This document shows, piece by piece, positions 8,030 through 15,877 of a stretch of 64,000 nucleotides of DNA (position 1 is the stretch's first letter; the number at the start of each line of letters is the position of its first letter). Under the pieces are notes generated by a model. The model was not told where the DNA came from. It saw only the letters and a list, made by a program, of their open reading frames with translations, and searched no databases. Where the stretch lies: NCBI RefSeq assembly GCF_004352825.1, contig NZ_SJRW01000001.1:1426001-1490000 (forward strand). The letters are read 5' to 3'. Source of the stretch: Luteimonas arsenica (GTDB taxonomy: Bacteria > Pseudomonadota > Gammaproteobacteria > Xanthomonadales > Xanthomonadaceae). The position numbers and the translations under genes were made by a program.

Positions 8030-8944
8030 TCAGGGCAACGACATGCCCGGGCGCCAACCGCTTTCGCGAAGGAACGCTTCCGGATCGTCCATCTCCAGGA
8101 TCCGCGCCAACGCCGCGCGCTTGTCGTCGGCGCCCGTGTAGTGCGCCTTGACGATGCGATAGCCGACCCAGTAGCCGAGATCATACGGTTCATCGGAGCC
8201 TGCCTCGTAGTCCCACATCCAGGACGTCAGGTCGGTTCCGTGCATGTCGTCCACGAAGGCCGTTTCGATCTCCAGTTCGCGTCCACGAGTCCATTCCGCG
8301 TGGCGCGCATTGCCCACGCCGCCGGAGACCAGCTCGGTTACGAACTCGGCCGCGCCCTCCATCAGTGACATGCGCAGCAGTGTCGGCGACGTGCCGTCGG
8401 CCTCGTCTACTTCGCGTGCCATCGGCTGCTGGGTGTGCACGTACTCGTGCACAATCACGTAGACGAAGCGGTCTTCGGGATCCGGGTTCATGAAGTCGGC
8501 GGCGCAAAGCGCTTCCAAGCCGATGGTCGCCCCGTCGGTGTCCGCGATCCCCACCGGCCGACCGCGCCCCACCACAATCGCCACCGGCGGGTACTCCGCC
8601 CTGGGATACAGGTCGGACAGGGTCTTGAGCGCCGCCGTCAGCCGTCGTTCAACCGCCGGCAGTACCGCCAGGCATTGCCGCGCGTTCTCGTACATCGCCG
8701 GATCGGCTGCAATCCGCTCGGCGATGCGCTCACCGGTGACCCGGCGCAGCCGCGCGAACTCCTTGAGGCTGTGGCTGCCGTGTGCCAGGTACTGGTCCAG
8801 CTGCTCCACGTCCGGTCGACCGCCGGCAGCATCGTAGAGCGCATAGAAGCGCGCGACATCATCGGTTCGAATTTCGGGTGTCACGGCCATGGCCCGTGGC
8901 ATGAAAGCCATGGCGAACGCCAGCGCGAGCACGATTCTGGTCAT
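8030..8944 (-). CDS. Secreted putative zinc metalloprotease (HExxH), intact paralogue
   Basis: A 304-residue protein. I chose the ATG at 8942-8944 because GAGGAG lies 6 bases upstream and the product then starts with a signal peptide (MTRIVLALAFAMAFMPRAMA). The zinc motif HEYVH is at residues 166-170, with a candidate glutamate ligand in MEGAAEF near 196-200. It matches the neighbour at 6207-7208 along most of its length and ends naturally after ESGWRPGMSLP. Both probably act in the periplasm or outside the cell. The family resembles DUF2268-like predicted peptidases; activity is inferred only from the motif. Confidence 0.75.
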   Translation of the reverse strand: MTRIVLALAFAMAFMPRAMAVTPEIRTDDVARFYALYDAAGGRPDVEQLDQYLAHGSHSLKEFARLRRVTGERIAERIAADPAMYENARQCLAVLPAVERRLTAALKTLSDLYPRAEYPPVAIVVGRGRPVGIADTDGATIGLEALCAADFMNPDPEDRFVYVIVHEYVHTQQPMAREVDEADGTSPTLLRMSLMEGAAEFVTELVSGGVGNARHAEWTRGRELEIETAFVDDMHGTDLTSWMWDYEAGSDEPYDLGYWVGYRIVKAHYTGADDKRAALARILEMDDPEAFLRESGWRPGMSLP

Positions 8945-9344
8945 GGTCATCTCCTCGGGTTCCAGCACCATTTCAACCCCGTGCCGTCAGTGCTCAGGGG
9001 CGGCGTCCGGGAGCACGGCTTCCAGCACCGTGCGCTCCCGCGGATTGAAGATTATACGAGCGCCAATGAGGTGGTGCGCCGCACCCTGCGGGCACTGACG
9101 GTCCGGGGCTTCGGCAGTACGTAGGTGATCCGCCGACGGCGCCACCTCGGCGGCCAGTAGCGGCCAGGGCGGCGTAGTGCGTGGAGCGAGGGGAGTCACG
9201 CTTGCTCTATCAGAACCCGCCGATGAGGCGGCTGGTTCCAGTGTTCCGTGTACTATCGTGTTGGCCGCAGTCAGCGCAGGCACGACACCCATGCAACGGA
9301 TCGACGCCTGCGCGACCCACCGAGTGAAGAGGTCGAGACAAGAC
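8945..9344. other. Gene-poor 400-base gap with a possible ParD-like relic
   Basis: No gene with a credible start and homology is seen here. On the plus strand, 9050-9124 encodes DYTSANEVVRRTLRALTVRG and then a stop. This resembles the conserved helix of ParD-type antitoxins (YxSASEVVRxALR), but nothing antitoxin-like precedes it and no toxin follows. It may be a decayed antitoxin end or chance. Confidence 0.3.
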
Positions 9345-9980
9345 ATGCCGGAAGATGCAACTCGGGAACAAGCGCCGGATCCAGTACAGGGGCGGGCGCG
9401 ACGCCTGTTCTCCAGCCATCGTCTGTTCGAGGTCATGATCGCGTTCGGCGTGCTGTTGATCTCCACCGTCTCGGTGTTCGTGGCGTACAACGCCAACCGG
9501 ACCCAGGAACGGATACTGGCGGCCAGCGTCTGGCCCGCCCTGGTATTCGGTACGAGTAATGCCTCGACCGAGGGCGGCAAGCAGATATCACTTGACCTGC
9601 TGAACCGTGGAGTCGGGCCGGCACGTATCCGCTGGGCCGAAGTGCTGTACGAGGGCAAACCCGTCTCCGGCCCTTCTTCATTGCTGGCTGCATGCTGTGG
9701 TGGAGCGGAGGCGGAGCAAGGGCTGCTGGTAATGAACAGCGGCATCCAGCGGCGCGTGGTGGGGGCCAACGAATGGATTCAGGTGATGCGAGTGCAGCCA
9801 ATGGATGCGCCGATGCCGGCGTACGAGAAGCTTGACGATGCGTTGAGCAGGATCCGTGCCCGGCTGTGCTACTGCTCCGTCCTGGACGAATGCTGGCTGT
9901 TGGAGAGCGAACGGCCGGAGCCTGCCGCGGTGCGGACATGCCCGGCTGCCCCAGAGGTGCTGTGGGAAAGCAATTCTTGA
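9345..9980 (+). CDS. Membrane-anchored protein of unknown function
   Basis: A 211-residue protein with a short N-terminal cytoplasmic part, one membrane span at about residues 28-49 (FEVMIAFGVLLISTVSVFVAY) and a soluble domain predicted to face the periplasm. The soluble part holds several cysteines (ACCGG, CYCSVLDEC and a later Cys), compatible with disulfides. I preferred the ATG at 9345 (GAGG about 10 bases upstream); the frame is open to 9177 with other possible starts. I do not recognise the family and the neighbours give no clear role. Confidence 0.55.
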   Translation: MPEDATREQAPDPVQGRARRLFSSHRLFEVMIAFGVLLISTVSVFVAYNANRTQERILAASVWPALVFGTSNASTEGGKQISLDLLNRGVGPARIRWAEVLYEGKPVSGPSSLLAACCGGAEAEQGLLVMNSGIQRRVVGANEWIQVMRVQPMDAPMPAYEKLDDALSRIRARLCYCSVLDECWLLESERPEPAAVRTCPAAPEVLWESNS

Positions 9981-10002
9981 GTGCGGCGGGCAGGACGCTT
10001 GC

Positions 10003-10842
10003 TCACCGGAATGACAGCGTGAGCACACGAAGCGCTTCACGTGATCGATGGTCACGGAGCGTGGTGTAGAGCATCACATCCTGCAGGGGAATCGATGGCA
10101 GGGAGAGGCTTTTGCCAATGTCGATCGTGCCGGATGGCGCGGCGCGGCGCGCCAGCACCGCCACGGCCAATCCGCCGGCTGCAGCAGCGCCGAGGATCGC
10201 GGCGCCTTTGCCGACGAATACTTCATTCCATTCGATTCCGGCCCTGTCGAGCGCACGAACCGCCACCGCTCTGATGCGGCACGATTCGCCTTGCGTTGCG
10301 AGCGGCAGGGGGCGGTGGACATGGGGTTCCCAGCCAACGGCCGCGAACCAGGAGAATGTCTCGGCGAAGGCCGCCCGGCCCTGCTTGCGGCGGCCCTCCG
10401 GACGCAATGCCAGCACTGCATCGAGTTCACCCTGCTCGTAGGCCTGCATCAGCTCGCGCGTGCCGGCCACGTGCATCTCGACCAGAAGGCCGGGGTCGTG
10501 ATCCCGGATGCGCCGCAACAACGACGGCAATTCGCCGCCAACCAGCAAATGACTGATACCGATCGCCAGCTGGCGCCGCTCGACCTCGAACGCAGCGGCC
10601 GCGCGGTCGTGGGTCGAAACCAGCTCTCGTGCAATCCCGAGAAACGTCAGCCCTTCGGCGGACAGTCGCACGTGTCGAGGCGTGCGCTCGAGCAGGCGCC
10701 GGCCCAATTGCTCCTCCAGCCGGCGCAGCTTGAGGCTGACCGCGGGCTGGGTGGTTCCCAGCACGTCGGCGGCACGGGTGAAACTCTCCAGGTCGGCGGC
10801 CAGCACGAACGCCTTGACCGCATCGATATCCATCGCCTTCAT
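10003..10842 (-). CDS. LysR-family transcriptional regulator
   Basis: A 279-residue protein with the LysR helix-turn-helix (IDAVKAFVLAADLESFTRAA, then GTTQPAVSLKLRRLEEQLG) and a substrate-binding-like domain from about residue 90. Starts at 10842 or 10833 are both possible; neither has a strong ribosome-binding site. It is divergent from the lipocalin-like gene at 10951 across a 108-base AT-rich gap, so it may control that gene, the isomerase and the reductase that follow. Ligand unknown. Confidence 0.87.
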   Translation of the reverse strand: MKAMDIDAVKAFVLAADLESFTRAADVLGTTQPAVSLKLRRLEEQLGRRLLERTPRHVRLSAEGLTFLGIARELVSTHDRAAAAFEVERRQLAIGISHLLVGGELPSLLRRIRDHDPGLLVEMHVAGTRELMQAYEQGELDAVLALRPEGRRKQGRAAFAETFSWFAAVGWEPHVHRPLPLATQGESCRIRAVAVRALDRAGIEWNEVFVGKGAAILGAAAAGGLAVAVLARRAAPSGTIDIGKSLSLPSIPLQDVMLYTTLRDHRSREALRVLTLSFR

Positions 10843-10950
10843 TCGCTACGATTCGAATTCTAGATGATAGATATATTTATAGATGCGTTCCAATCATGAT
10901 GCAATCGACCTAGGCTGGGCTCCCTTGCCCGTTGCCACTGGAGACCCGCC
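10843..10950. promoter_or_regulatory. Divergent AT-rich control region between LysR gene and lipocalin gene
   Basis: This 108-base gap contains an unusually AT-rich stretch at about 10861-10886, including ATAGATATATTTATAGAT, in an otherwise GC-rich region. Its position between divergent genes and its imperfect symmetry suit a LysR-type operator (T-N11-A class) overlapping two promoters. No exact boxes are assigned. Confidence 0.4.
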
Positions 10951-11445
10951 ATGAAACCCATGATCGGTGTGATGTTCACGATGCTCGCAGGACTCGCCAC
11001 ACGTGACATGCCTGGTCCCCACGACGAGTTCCCACTGCACGGTACCTGGTCCCTGGTGGCCGCGGACAAGATCCTGCCCGGTGGGGAGCTGGAGCGAGAC
11101 TATGGCGAGAACCCCAAGGGCAGACTGATCGTCGACCCCCAGGGCAGATACTCGCTGCAGATCCTCAGATCCGAGCGTCTGCGTTTTGCTACCGACAACA
11201 AGGCCGACGGTAGCGCCGATGAATTCGAGTCCGCGGTGATTGGCAGCAGCACCCACTACGGCACGGTCACGATAGACCAGAGGGTGGGGGAGCTCGTCTT
11301 CTCGATCGAGGGCTCATCCTTCCCGAATTGGGAAGGCACCGTGCAACGACGCCAGTACAGGCTGGAGCGCGAGGAGTTGAGCTACCGGGTGCCGCCACGG
11401 GCGGACGGCAGCATCCCGATCTCGGTCTGGCGACGGGTCGATTGA
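10951..11445 (+). CDS. Lipocalin-like domain protein
   Basis: A 164-residue protein whose body resembles the lipocalin-like 5 family: LHGTWSLVAADKILPGG, then GRLIVDPQGRYSLQI, a central SSTHYGTVTID strand, and a basic C-terminal end (SIPISVWRRVD). The hydrophobic N-terminus (MKPMIGVMFTMLAGLA) may be a weak signal peptide. Such proteins bind small hydrophobic ligands and often sit beside catabolic enzymes. It heads a plus-strand run with the isomerase and CurA-type reductase and is divergent from a LysR regulator. Confidence 0.65.
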   Translation: MKPMIGVMFTMLAGLATRDMPGPHDEFPLHGTWSLVAADKILPGGELERDYGENPKGRLIVDPQGRYSLQILRSERLRFATDNKADGSADEFESAVIGSSTHYGTVTIDQRVGELVFSIEGSSFPNWEGTVQRRQYRLEREELSYRVPPRADGSIPISVWRRVD

Positions 11446-11497
11446 GTGCCCGCGCGACGGGAATCTTCCGTTTCCGGAATCAGGACAAGGGGACAAC

Positions 11498-11842
11498 ATG
11501 CCGCATTTCATAGTTGATTGTTCGCAAGGTGTTCTGCAACAGCGCAGTGAGGAAGAAGTCCTTGCAAGACTGCATCACGCCGTGAACTCCACGGGACTGT
11601 TCGATGAATCCGATATCAAGGTCAGGGTCAATCCTTTCCGGGTCCACGCCGTCGGCGGGGGAAGGGAGGACTTCATCCACGTTTTCTCGCACATCATGCA
11701 GGGACGAAGCATCGAGCAGCGCGCAAGTCTATCGAAGAGGATCGTCAGCGAGCTGACTGACATGTTTCCAACCATTCATCGAATCGCCACGAATGTCGCA
11801 GAGTTCGAGAAAGCGACCTATCTCAACCGGGAAATGCTGTAG
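11498..11842 (+). CDS. 5-carboxymethyl-2-hydroxymuconate isomerase-like protein
   Basis: A 114-residue protein of the CHMI family: N-terminal MPHFIVDCS with the catalytic Pro2 that becomes the N-terminus after Met removal, then IKVRVNPFRVHAVGGGRED and a C-terminal amphipathic helix. In homoprotocatechuate breakdown CHMI isomerises the ring-cleavage product, but no other hpa genes are present here, so a related tautomerase role is as likely. It starts 52 bases after the lipocalin gene and 21 bases before the reductase gene, probably in one transcript. Confidence 0.72.
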   Translation: MPHFIVDCSQGVLQQRSEEEVLARLHHAVNSTGLFDESDIKVRVNPFRVHAVGGGREDFIHVFSHIMQGRSIEQRASLSKRIVSELTDMFPTIHRIATNVAEFEKATYLNREML

Positions 11843-11863
11843 CTCGAACCAGGAAGGCCAACG

Positions 11864-12898
11864 ATGACATCCAGGCATATCGCCAACCATCGCATCGTGC
11901 TCGCCGCACATCCCCGTGGCCTGCCCACGCTCCGTGATTTCCGCCTGGAAACAACGTCCGTTCCTTTGCCCGGCGAGGGCGAGGTGCTGCTGCGCACGCT
12001 CTATCTTTCGCTCGACCCCTACATGCGCAACCTGATGGACGAGGTCGGCCCCGGTTACGCGCAGCCGATTGCGCCGGGCCAGCCGATGGTGGGCGGTACG
12101 GTCGGTCGCGTGATCGCCTCGCACCATCCCGGTTTCAGCGAAGGGCAGATCGTGCTCGCCGACGGGGCCTGGCAGGACCATGTGCTGGCGGACGGTGCCA
12201 ACCTGCTGCCGCTGGACGGCCTGGCACGCCCCTCGCTGGCGCTCGGCGGACTCGGCATGCCCGGCTTCACCGCCTACGTGGGCCTGTTGGACATCGGCCA
12301 GCCGCAGCCTGGCGAAACCGTGGTCGTGGCAGCGGCTACCGGTGCGGTTGGTTCGGTCGTGGGACAGTTGGCCAGGCTGAAGGGTGCTCGTGCAGTGGGT
12401 ATCGCCGGCGGCGACGACAAGTGCCGGCATGCGGTGGAGAAGCTGGGCTTCCACGACTGCCTGGACCGGCGCGAACCGGGCCTGGCTGAACGTCTGGCGG
12501 CCGCGTGTCCGGACGGGGTCGACGTCTACTTCGAGAACGTAGGCGGTGACGTACTCGACGCCGTTCTCCCGTTGCTGAACCTTGGCGCACGTGTGCCTGT
12601 CTGCGGCTACATCGCACACTACAACGAGGTTGCTGGTGTCGGCGGCCGCGACCTGCGCCCCGGACTACTTGCGGCCGTGCTGCAAAAGCGCGTGCGCATG
12701 CAGGGCTTCATCATCCTGGACCACTATGCCACCCGGCATGGCCGGTTCCGGGAGGAAATGGGTCGATGGGTGGAACGTGGAGACGTCGTCCTGCACGAGG
12801 ACATCGTCGACGGGTTGGAACAGGCGCCGGCCGCCTTCATCGGCATGCTGGAAGGTCGCAACCTGGGCAAGGTAGTCGTCCGCGTCGCGGACGAATGA
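11864..12898 (+). CDS. curA: NADP-dependent MDR oxidoreductase (CurA/leukotriene B4 dehydrogenase type)
   Basis: A 344-residue zinc-free medium-chain reductase. YLSLDPYMRNLMDE near residue 46 is the hallmark of the CurA/PTGR1 group. GFTAYVGLLDIG, then a Rossmann segment VVVAAATGAVGSVVGQLA near residue 150 and YFENVGGDVLDAVLPLL are all family-typical. These enzymes reduce alpha,beta-unsaturated ketones and aldehydes with NADPH in the cytoplasm. It is last in the run with the lipocalin-like protein and the CHMI-like isomerase. The exact substrate is not known; the gene symbol denotes the family only. Confidence 0.85.
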   Translation: MTSRHIANHRIVLAAHPRGLPTLRDFRLETTSVPLPGEGEVLLRTLYLSLDPYMRNLMDEVGPGYAQPIAPGQPMVGGTVGRVIASHHPGFSEGQIVLADGAWQDHVLADGANLLPLDGLARPSLALGGLGMPGFTAYVGLLDIGQPQPGETVVVAAATGAVGSVVGQLARLKGARAVGIAGGDDKCRHAVEKLGFHDCLDRREPGLAERLAAACPDGVDVYFENVGGDVLDAVLPLLNLGARVPVCGYIAHYNEVAGVGGRDLRPGLLAAVLQKRVRMQGFIILDHYATRHGRFREEMGRWVERGDVVLHEDIVDGLEQAPAAFIGMLEGRNLGKVVVRVADE

Positions 12899-12973
12899 AC
12901 CCTGGCCAGGGCGGGCGCGGGGGAACCGCGGTATCGCAGCGCAAGCCCCCAGTGGTGGATCCGCAGAGGCAGA

Positions 12974-14089
12974 TCACGGCCCGCCCGGTGCGGGAGCGGG
13001 AGCCAGCGTCCTGCGAAAGAACGCCACCGCATCCGCGTTGACCTGCGCGTGCACCGCAGCGCGGTCCACGCCAGGGGGATCGCCACAGATCTCCGGCACC
13101 GCCTCGGCCAGCGCCGGCGCGCACGGCGCGAGGAACACCCAGTGGTCCGCGCCGGGCACTTCGCGGACCTCCACTGTCGAACGGATCAGCGGCGCCAAGT
13201 GCAGTGCGTGTTCCGCCGGAATCAGCCGGCGATCCTTGGTGCCGTAGTAGAGGAACACAGGACGGTCGATCGAAGTGGCGCCCTCGCGATCGAACATCAC
13301 GCTCGACGGCGCCATCGTGAACGCCGCCCGGATCCTCGGATCGGCGGTCTCTCCCCACCGGGTGCGGGCGCCGTCCAGGCTGGCCGCATGCGCGAGGAAC
13401 CCCTTCATGCCGTCGCCGTCGCCGTCGCCGTCGATGTCGCTGCGTGCGCCCAGCTGTTCGATGAAGCTGCACGTATCGCGATCCTGCGGCTGGCGCTCGC
13501 AGTAGCCGGCGTAGCGGTCGAAGCGCGGCACCGCGCCCACCAGCAGCAGGCTGGTGTAGCCGCCGTCGGAGAAGCCGGCGACGCCGATGCGTCCAGGATC
13601 GATCAACGGCGCCCAGTGCGGGTCGTCCAGCAGTGTCGATACCAGTGCCTGGATCTGTAGCGGCCGCCCGAACAGCACCTCCGCGGTGCCGGCGCCGCTT
13701 GAGTCGCGCGGATTGTCGCGCGCGTGGGTCAGCGTGGCGACGACGAAGCCGGCGCGCGCCAGGTGCGTGGCCAGGTCGTGGTGGCCAAGGTTCTCGCCAC
13801 CCTGACCGTGCGAGATCACCACCAGCGGCTTCGCGCCCGGCTCCGCCGGCGCATCGGGGGTCGCGTCGACCAGGTGCAGCGCGATCGCCACCGGGCTGTC
13901 GACGGGCTGCGGTGACGGATAGAACACATATCCCGGCATCGTACCGCCGGCGACGGGATCGACGACCTGGATCGGCTTGATGCCCGCGCCGGGCGTGGTG
14001 GCGAGCAGCGCCGACGGAAGGACGAGCAGCCCCAACGCCAGCGAAGGGCGCCAACGGGAAAGCCGGCAAAGGATCTTGAGAACGCGCAT
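12974..14089 (-). CDS. Secreted alpha/beta hydrolase (dienelactone hydrolase/PAF acetylhydrolase-like)
   Basis: A 371-residue protein with an N-terminal signal region (LALGLLVLPSALLA, about residues 17-30). Other motifs are an oxyanion motif ISHGQGG near 92, a nucleophile elbow GFSDGG with Ser174, and late Asp and His residues (YGTKDRRLIP; GADHWVFL). Residues 218-227 form a run of alternating Asp and Gly resembling a calcium-binding loop, encoded by a four-copy CCGTCG repeat on the plus strand (13410-13433). The family cleaves esters or lactones. It is probably periplasmic and stands alone on the minus strand. Confidence 0.75.
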   Translation of the reverse strand: MRVLKILCRLSRWRPSLALGLLVLPSALLATTPGAGIKPIQVVDPVAGGTMPGYVFYPSPQPVDSPVAIALHLVDATPDAPAEPGAKPLVVISHGQGGENLGHHDLATHLARAGFVVATLTHARDNPRDSSGAGTAEVLFGRPLQIQALVSTLLDDPHWAPLIDPGRIGVAGFSDGGYTSLLLVGAVPRFDRYAGYCERQPQDRDTCSFIEQLGARSDIDGDGDGDGMKGFLAHAASLDGARTRWGETADPRIRAAFTMAPSSVMFDREGATSIDRPVFLYYGTKDRRLIPAEHALHLAPLIRSTVEVREVPGADHWVFLAPCAPALAEAVPEICGDPPGVDRAAVHAQVNADAVAFFRRTLAPAPAPGGP

Positions 14090-14258
14090 GAACGGTTATT
14101 GGACCGAAGAGAGAGAGGGTCCGGAGCCTACCCCCGAAACAGCGGTGACCGGTAGTGGCTCTCGCCATGCATGGCTGAGCGGCACGCTCCCCACGCTGGG
14201 AGATGCGTTGCACGCTGCACCCGGACGCACATCGCGGGAGCGCCGATGCGCCGCCTCT

Positions 14259-14915
14259 TCACTGCTCCCGGCCTTCGCTGGATTCCGACGCTGGCGCATG
14301 CAGGGCATCGTCCAATCGCTTGCAGCGTCGGACCAGCGCCAGGATGGCCTGTTCCAGTTCGTCCTGCGCCTGCGCCGGGGTGATGTCGCCGGCGACGGCA
14401 GCATCGGACAGTGCGTCGGCGGCGCCAAGCATGCCCCACAGACCGGCCAGGGGCACGCCCCCGGCGCCTGCGAACGGTGCGAAGGTCGCCGCGCACTTGC
14501 CTAGAAAGTCCTGCTGGTAGCGGCGCTTCACCGCGGCCAGCTCGGGTGAACCGCCCAGGGCGGCGAGGACGCCGGGGATCTCACTGCCTTGGGTCAGCAC
14601 GCAGTCGACGTAGCTGGCGGCGATGATGCGCGCCTTGGCCTTCAGCGTCGGTCGCGCCGCGGCGATGGCCGCGTCGAGGATCGCGGTCTGGCGGAGGTCG
14701 TAGTCTTCGTAGAGCGCGGCCAGCAGGCCGTTGCGGGTACCGAAGTGGTCGTACACGACCGGTTTGGTGACTCCGGCCGCCTCGGCAAGCCGACCTAGCG
14801 TCAGCGCGTCAGTGCCCTCGTCACGGATCAAGCGCCAGGAGACGTCGAGCAACTGGCGCCTGCGCTCGGCGCGCGGCAGGCGACGAAGGGCAGGGGCTTT
14901 GGACGGTCGGGGCAA
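14259..14915 (-). CDS. TetR-family transcriptional repressor
   Basis: A 218-residue regulator with a TetR DNA-binding domain: RRQLLDVSWRLIRDEGTDAL, LGRLAEAAGVTKPVVYDHFG and RNGLLAALYEDYD at about residues 19-70. A divergent C-terminal ligand domain follows. It lies 17 bases downstream of the quinone reductase gene on the same strand and probably shares its promoter. The perfect 25-base palindrome at 15557-15581 in that promoter is its likely operator, which would make the pair autoregulated and inducible by a quinone or other electrophile. The operator link is inference. Confidence 0.85.
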   Translation of the reverse strand: MPRPSKAPALRRLPRAERRRQLLDVSWRLIRDEGTDALTLGRLAEAAGVTKPVVYDHFGTRNGLLAALYEDYDLRQTAILDAAIAAARPTLKAKARIIAASYVDCVLTQGSEIPGVLAALGGSPELAAVKRRYQQDFLGKCAATFAPFAGAGGVPLAGLWGMLGAADALSDAAVAGDITPAQAQDELEQAILALVRRCKRLDDALHAPASESSEGREQ

Positions 14916-14932
14916 GGCGGCGGGTCTCCGAA

Positions 14933-15523
14933 TCAGTTGGGCGCGGCGAAGAGCCTTCGGCCCAGGGCGCGGGCGGTGTCGAGGTGGCTGCCGGGGACTC
15001 CGGCGTCGGAGACCAGCAGTAGTTCCGAGGTCACCACGGGCGCGCCACAGTAGTCGAAGATGCCGTTGTCGATCTGGGTCTTCATGGCTCCGAAATAGCC
15101 GTGCCGGGCGAACGTCCGCTGGTCCGCGCCGCCGTTGGCGACCAGGTGAATCGGAAGGCGCTGCAGCTTCTTCAGGATTCTACCGTCCGCCGTTTCGTCG
15201 TAGGCCCAGCCCAGAGTGAAGACGCGGTCGATCCAGCCCTTGAGCAGCGCGGGGAAGGACCACCAGTAGATGGGATACACCAGGGCCAGTGCGTCGGCGC
15301 GCTCGAGCCGGGCGTGTTCGGCCGCCACGTCGGCCGGCGGCGGCGCCTGCCGGTGGAACAGATCGAGGTCAGCGTGGTTGAAGCGCGGATCGAAGCCCTC
15401 TGCGGACAGATCGGCGACTTCGACGGCGTGGCCTGAGGTTTCGACGCCTTCGGCCAGGTGGCGAGCGATGGCGTGGGTGAGGGAATCCGGATTGGGGTGG
15501 GCGATGACGACGAGGGCGTGCAT
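14933..15523 (-). CDS. NAD(P)H dehydrogenase (quinone), flavodoxin-like
   Basis: A 196-residue enzyme of the flavodoxin-2/NQO family (MdaB, KefF, human NQO1 group). It shows the FMN/FAD phosphate region VIAHPNPDSLTHAI at the N-terminus, ADALALVYPIYWWSFPALLKGWIDRVF near 95-121, and ANGGADQRTFARHGY for the ligand pocket. It reduces quinones by two electrons in the cytoplasm, limiting redox cycling. First gene of a two-gene unit with the TetR regulator; the promoter holds a TATACT -10 and a long palindrome. Confidence 0.87.
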   Translation of the reverse strand: MHALVVIAHPNPDSLTHAIARHLAEGVETSGHAVEVADLSAEGFDPRFNHADLDLFHRQAPPPADVAAEHARLERADALALVYPIYWWSFPALLKGWIDRVFTLGWAYDETADGRILKKLQRLPIHLVANGGADQRTFARHGYFGAMKTQIDNGIFDYCGAPVVTSELLLVSDAGVPGSHLDTARALGRRLFAAPN

Positions 15524-15552
15524 TCGGGTGTCGGGAGCGCGGGGTGGGAGCT

Positions 15553-15582
15553 AGTATACCAATCGTAACCTACGATTGGTAA
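15553..15582 (-). promoter_or_regulatory. Promoter with perfect palindromic TetR-type operator
   Basis: TACCAATCGTA at 15557-15567, a 3-base spacer, and TACGATTGGTA at 15571-15581 form a perfect inverted repeat with 11-base arms, ending 34 bases upstream of the quinone reductase ATG. Read on the minus strand, TATACT at 15558-15553 is a good -10 element, and TTACCA at 15582-15577 a fair -35 with an 18-base spacer. The palindrome therefore covers nearly the whole core promoter, the expected geometry for TetR repression. Confidence 0.75.
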
Positions 15583-15741
15583 ATTGTGGCGTGCCCAGTG
15601 CAGCGCTCCAGGATCCGAACCGCGCACCTCGACCTCGCGTGCATCAATTCAGGCAGCGCTCCAAGCGATTTCCAAGCGACGATGGTGAGCACGGTACATC
15701 TGCGATGCGGCCTATAAGAGTGCGGTGCCCATTCGGTATCG

Positions 15742-15818
15742 GTATACCTGTGACTTCCCGAAACTGTACCGTAAAACTGTGACTTGGCCGGAACGGGTTG
15801 CAAAAGTCACAGCTTTAC
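15742..15818. repeat. Three-copy CTGTGACTT repeat, two copies forming a large inverted repeat
   Basis: Direct copies of CTGTGACTT lie at 15748-15756 and 15777-15785, 29 bases apart, and an inverted copy at 15804-15812. The second and third extend to 15- to 16-base arms (GTAAAACTGTGACTT at 15771-15785; complement of GTAAAGCTGTGACTTT at 15803-15818) with one mismatch and a loop of about 17 bases. Multiple internal repeats like this occur at IS21-type element ends and in recombinase binding regions. No gene is associated. It lies 60 bases left of the dif site. Confidence 0.6.
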
Positions 15819-15877
15819 CAAGCCCGGTTTCAGGCGGGCCAGCCACCGTGCCAGTCGCGCGGTCCACGTTCTGCTCA

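Noticed and set aside
15590-15650. tRNA-like stretch (GGATCCGAACCGCGC on the plus strand resembles a reversed T-arm)
   Set aside because: The T-stem does not pair and no D-arm, anticodon arm or acceptor stem could be assembled.
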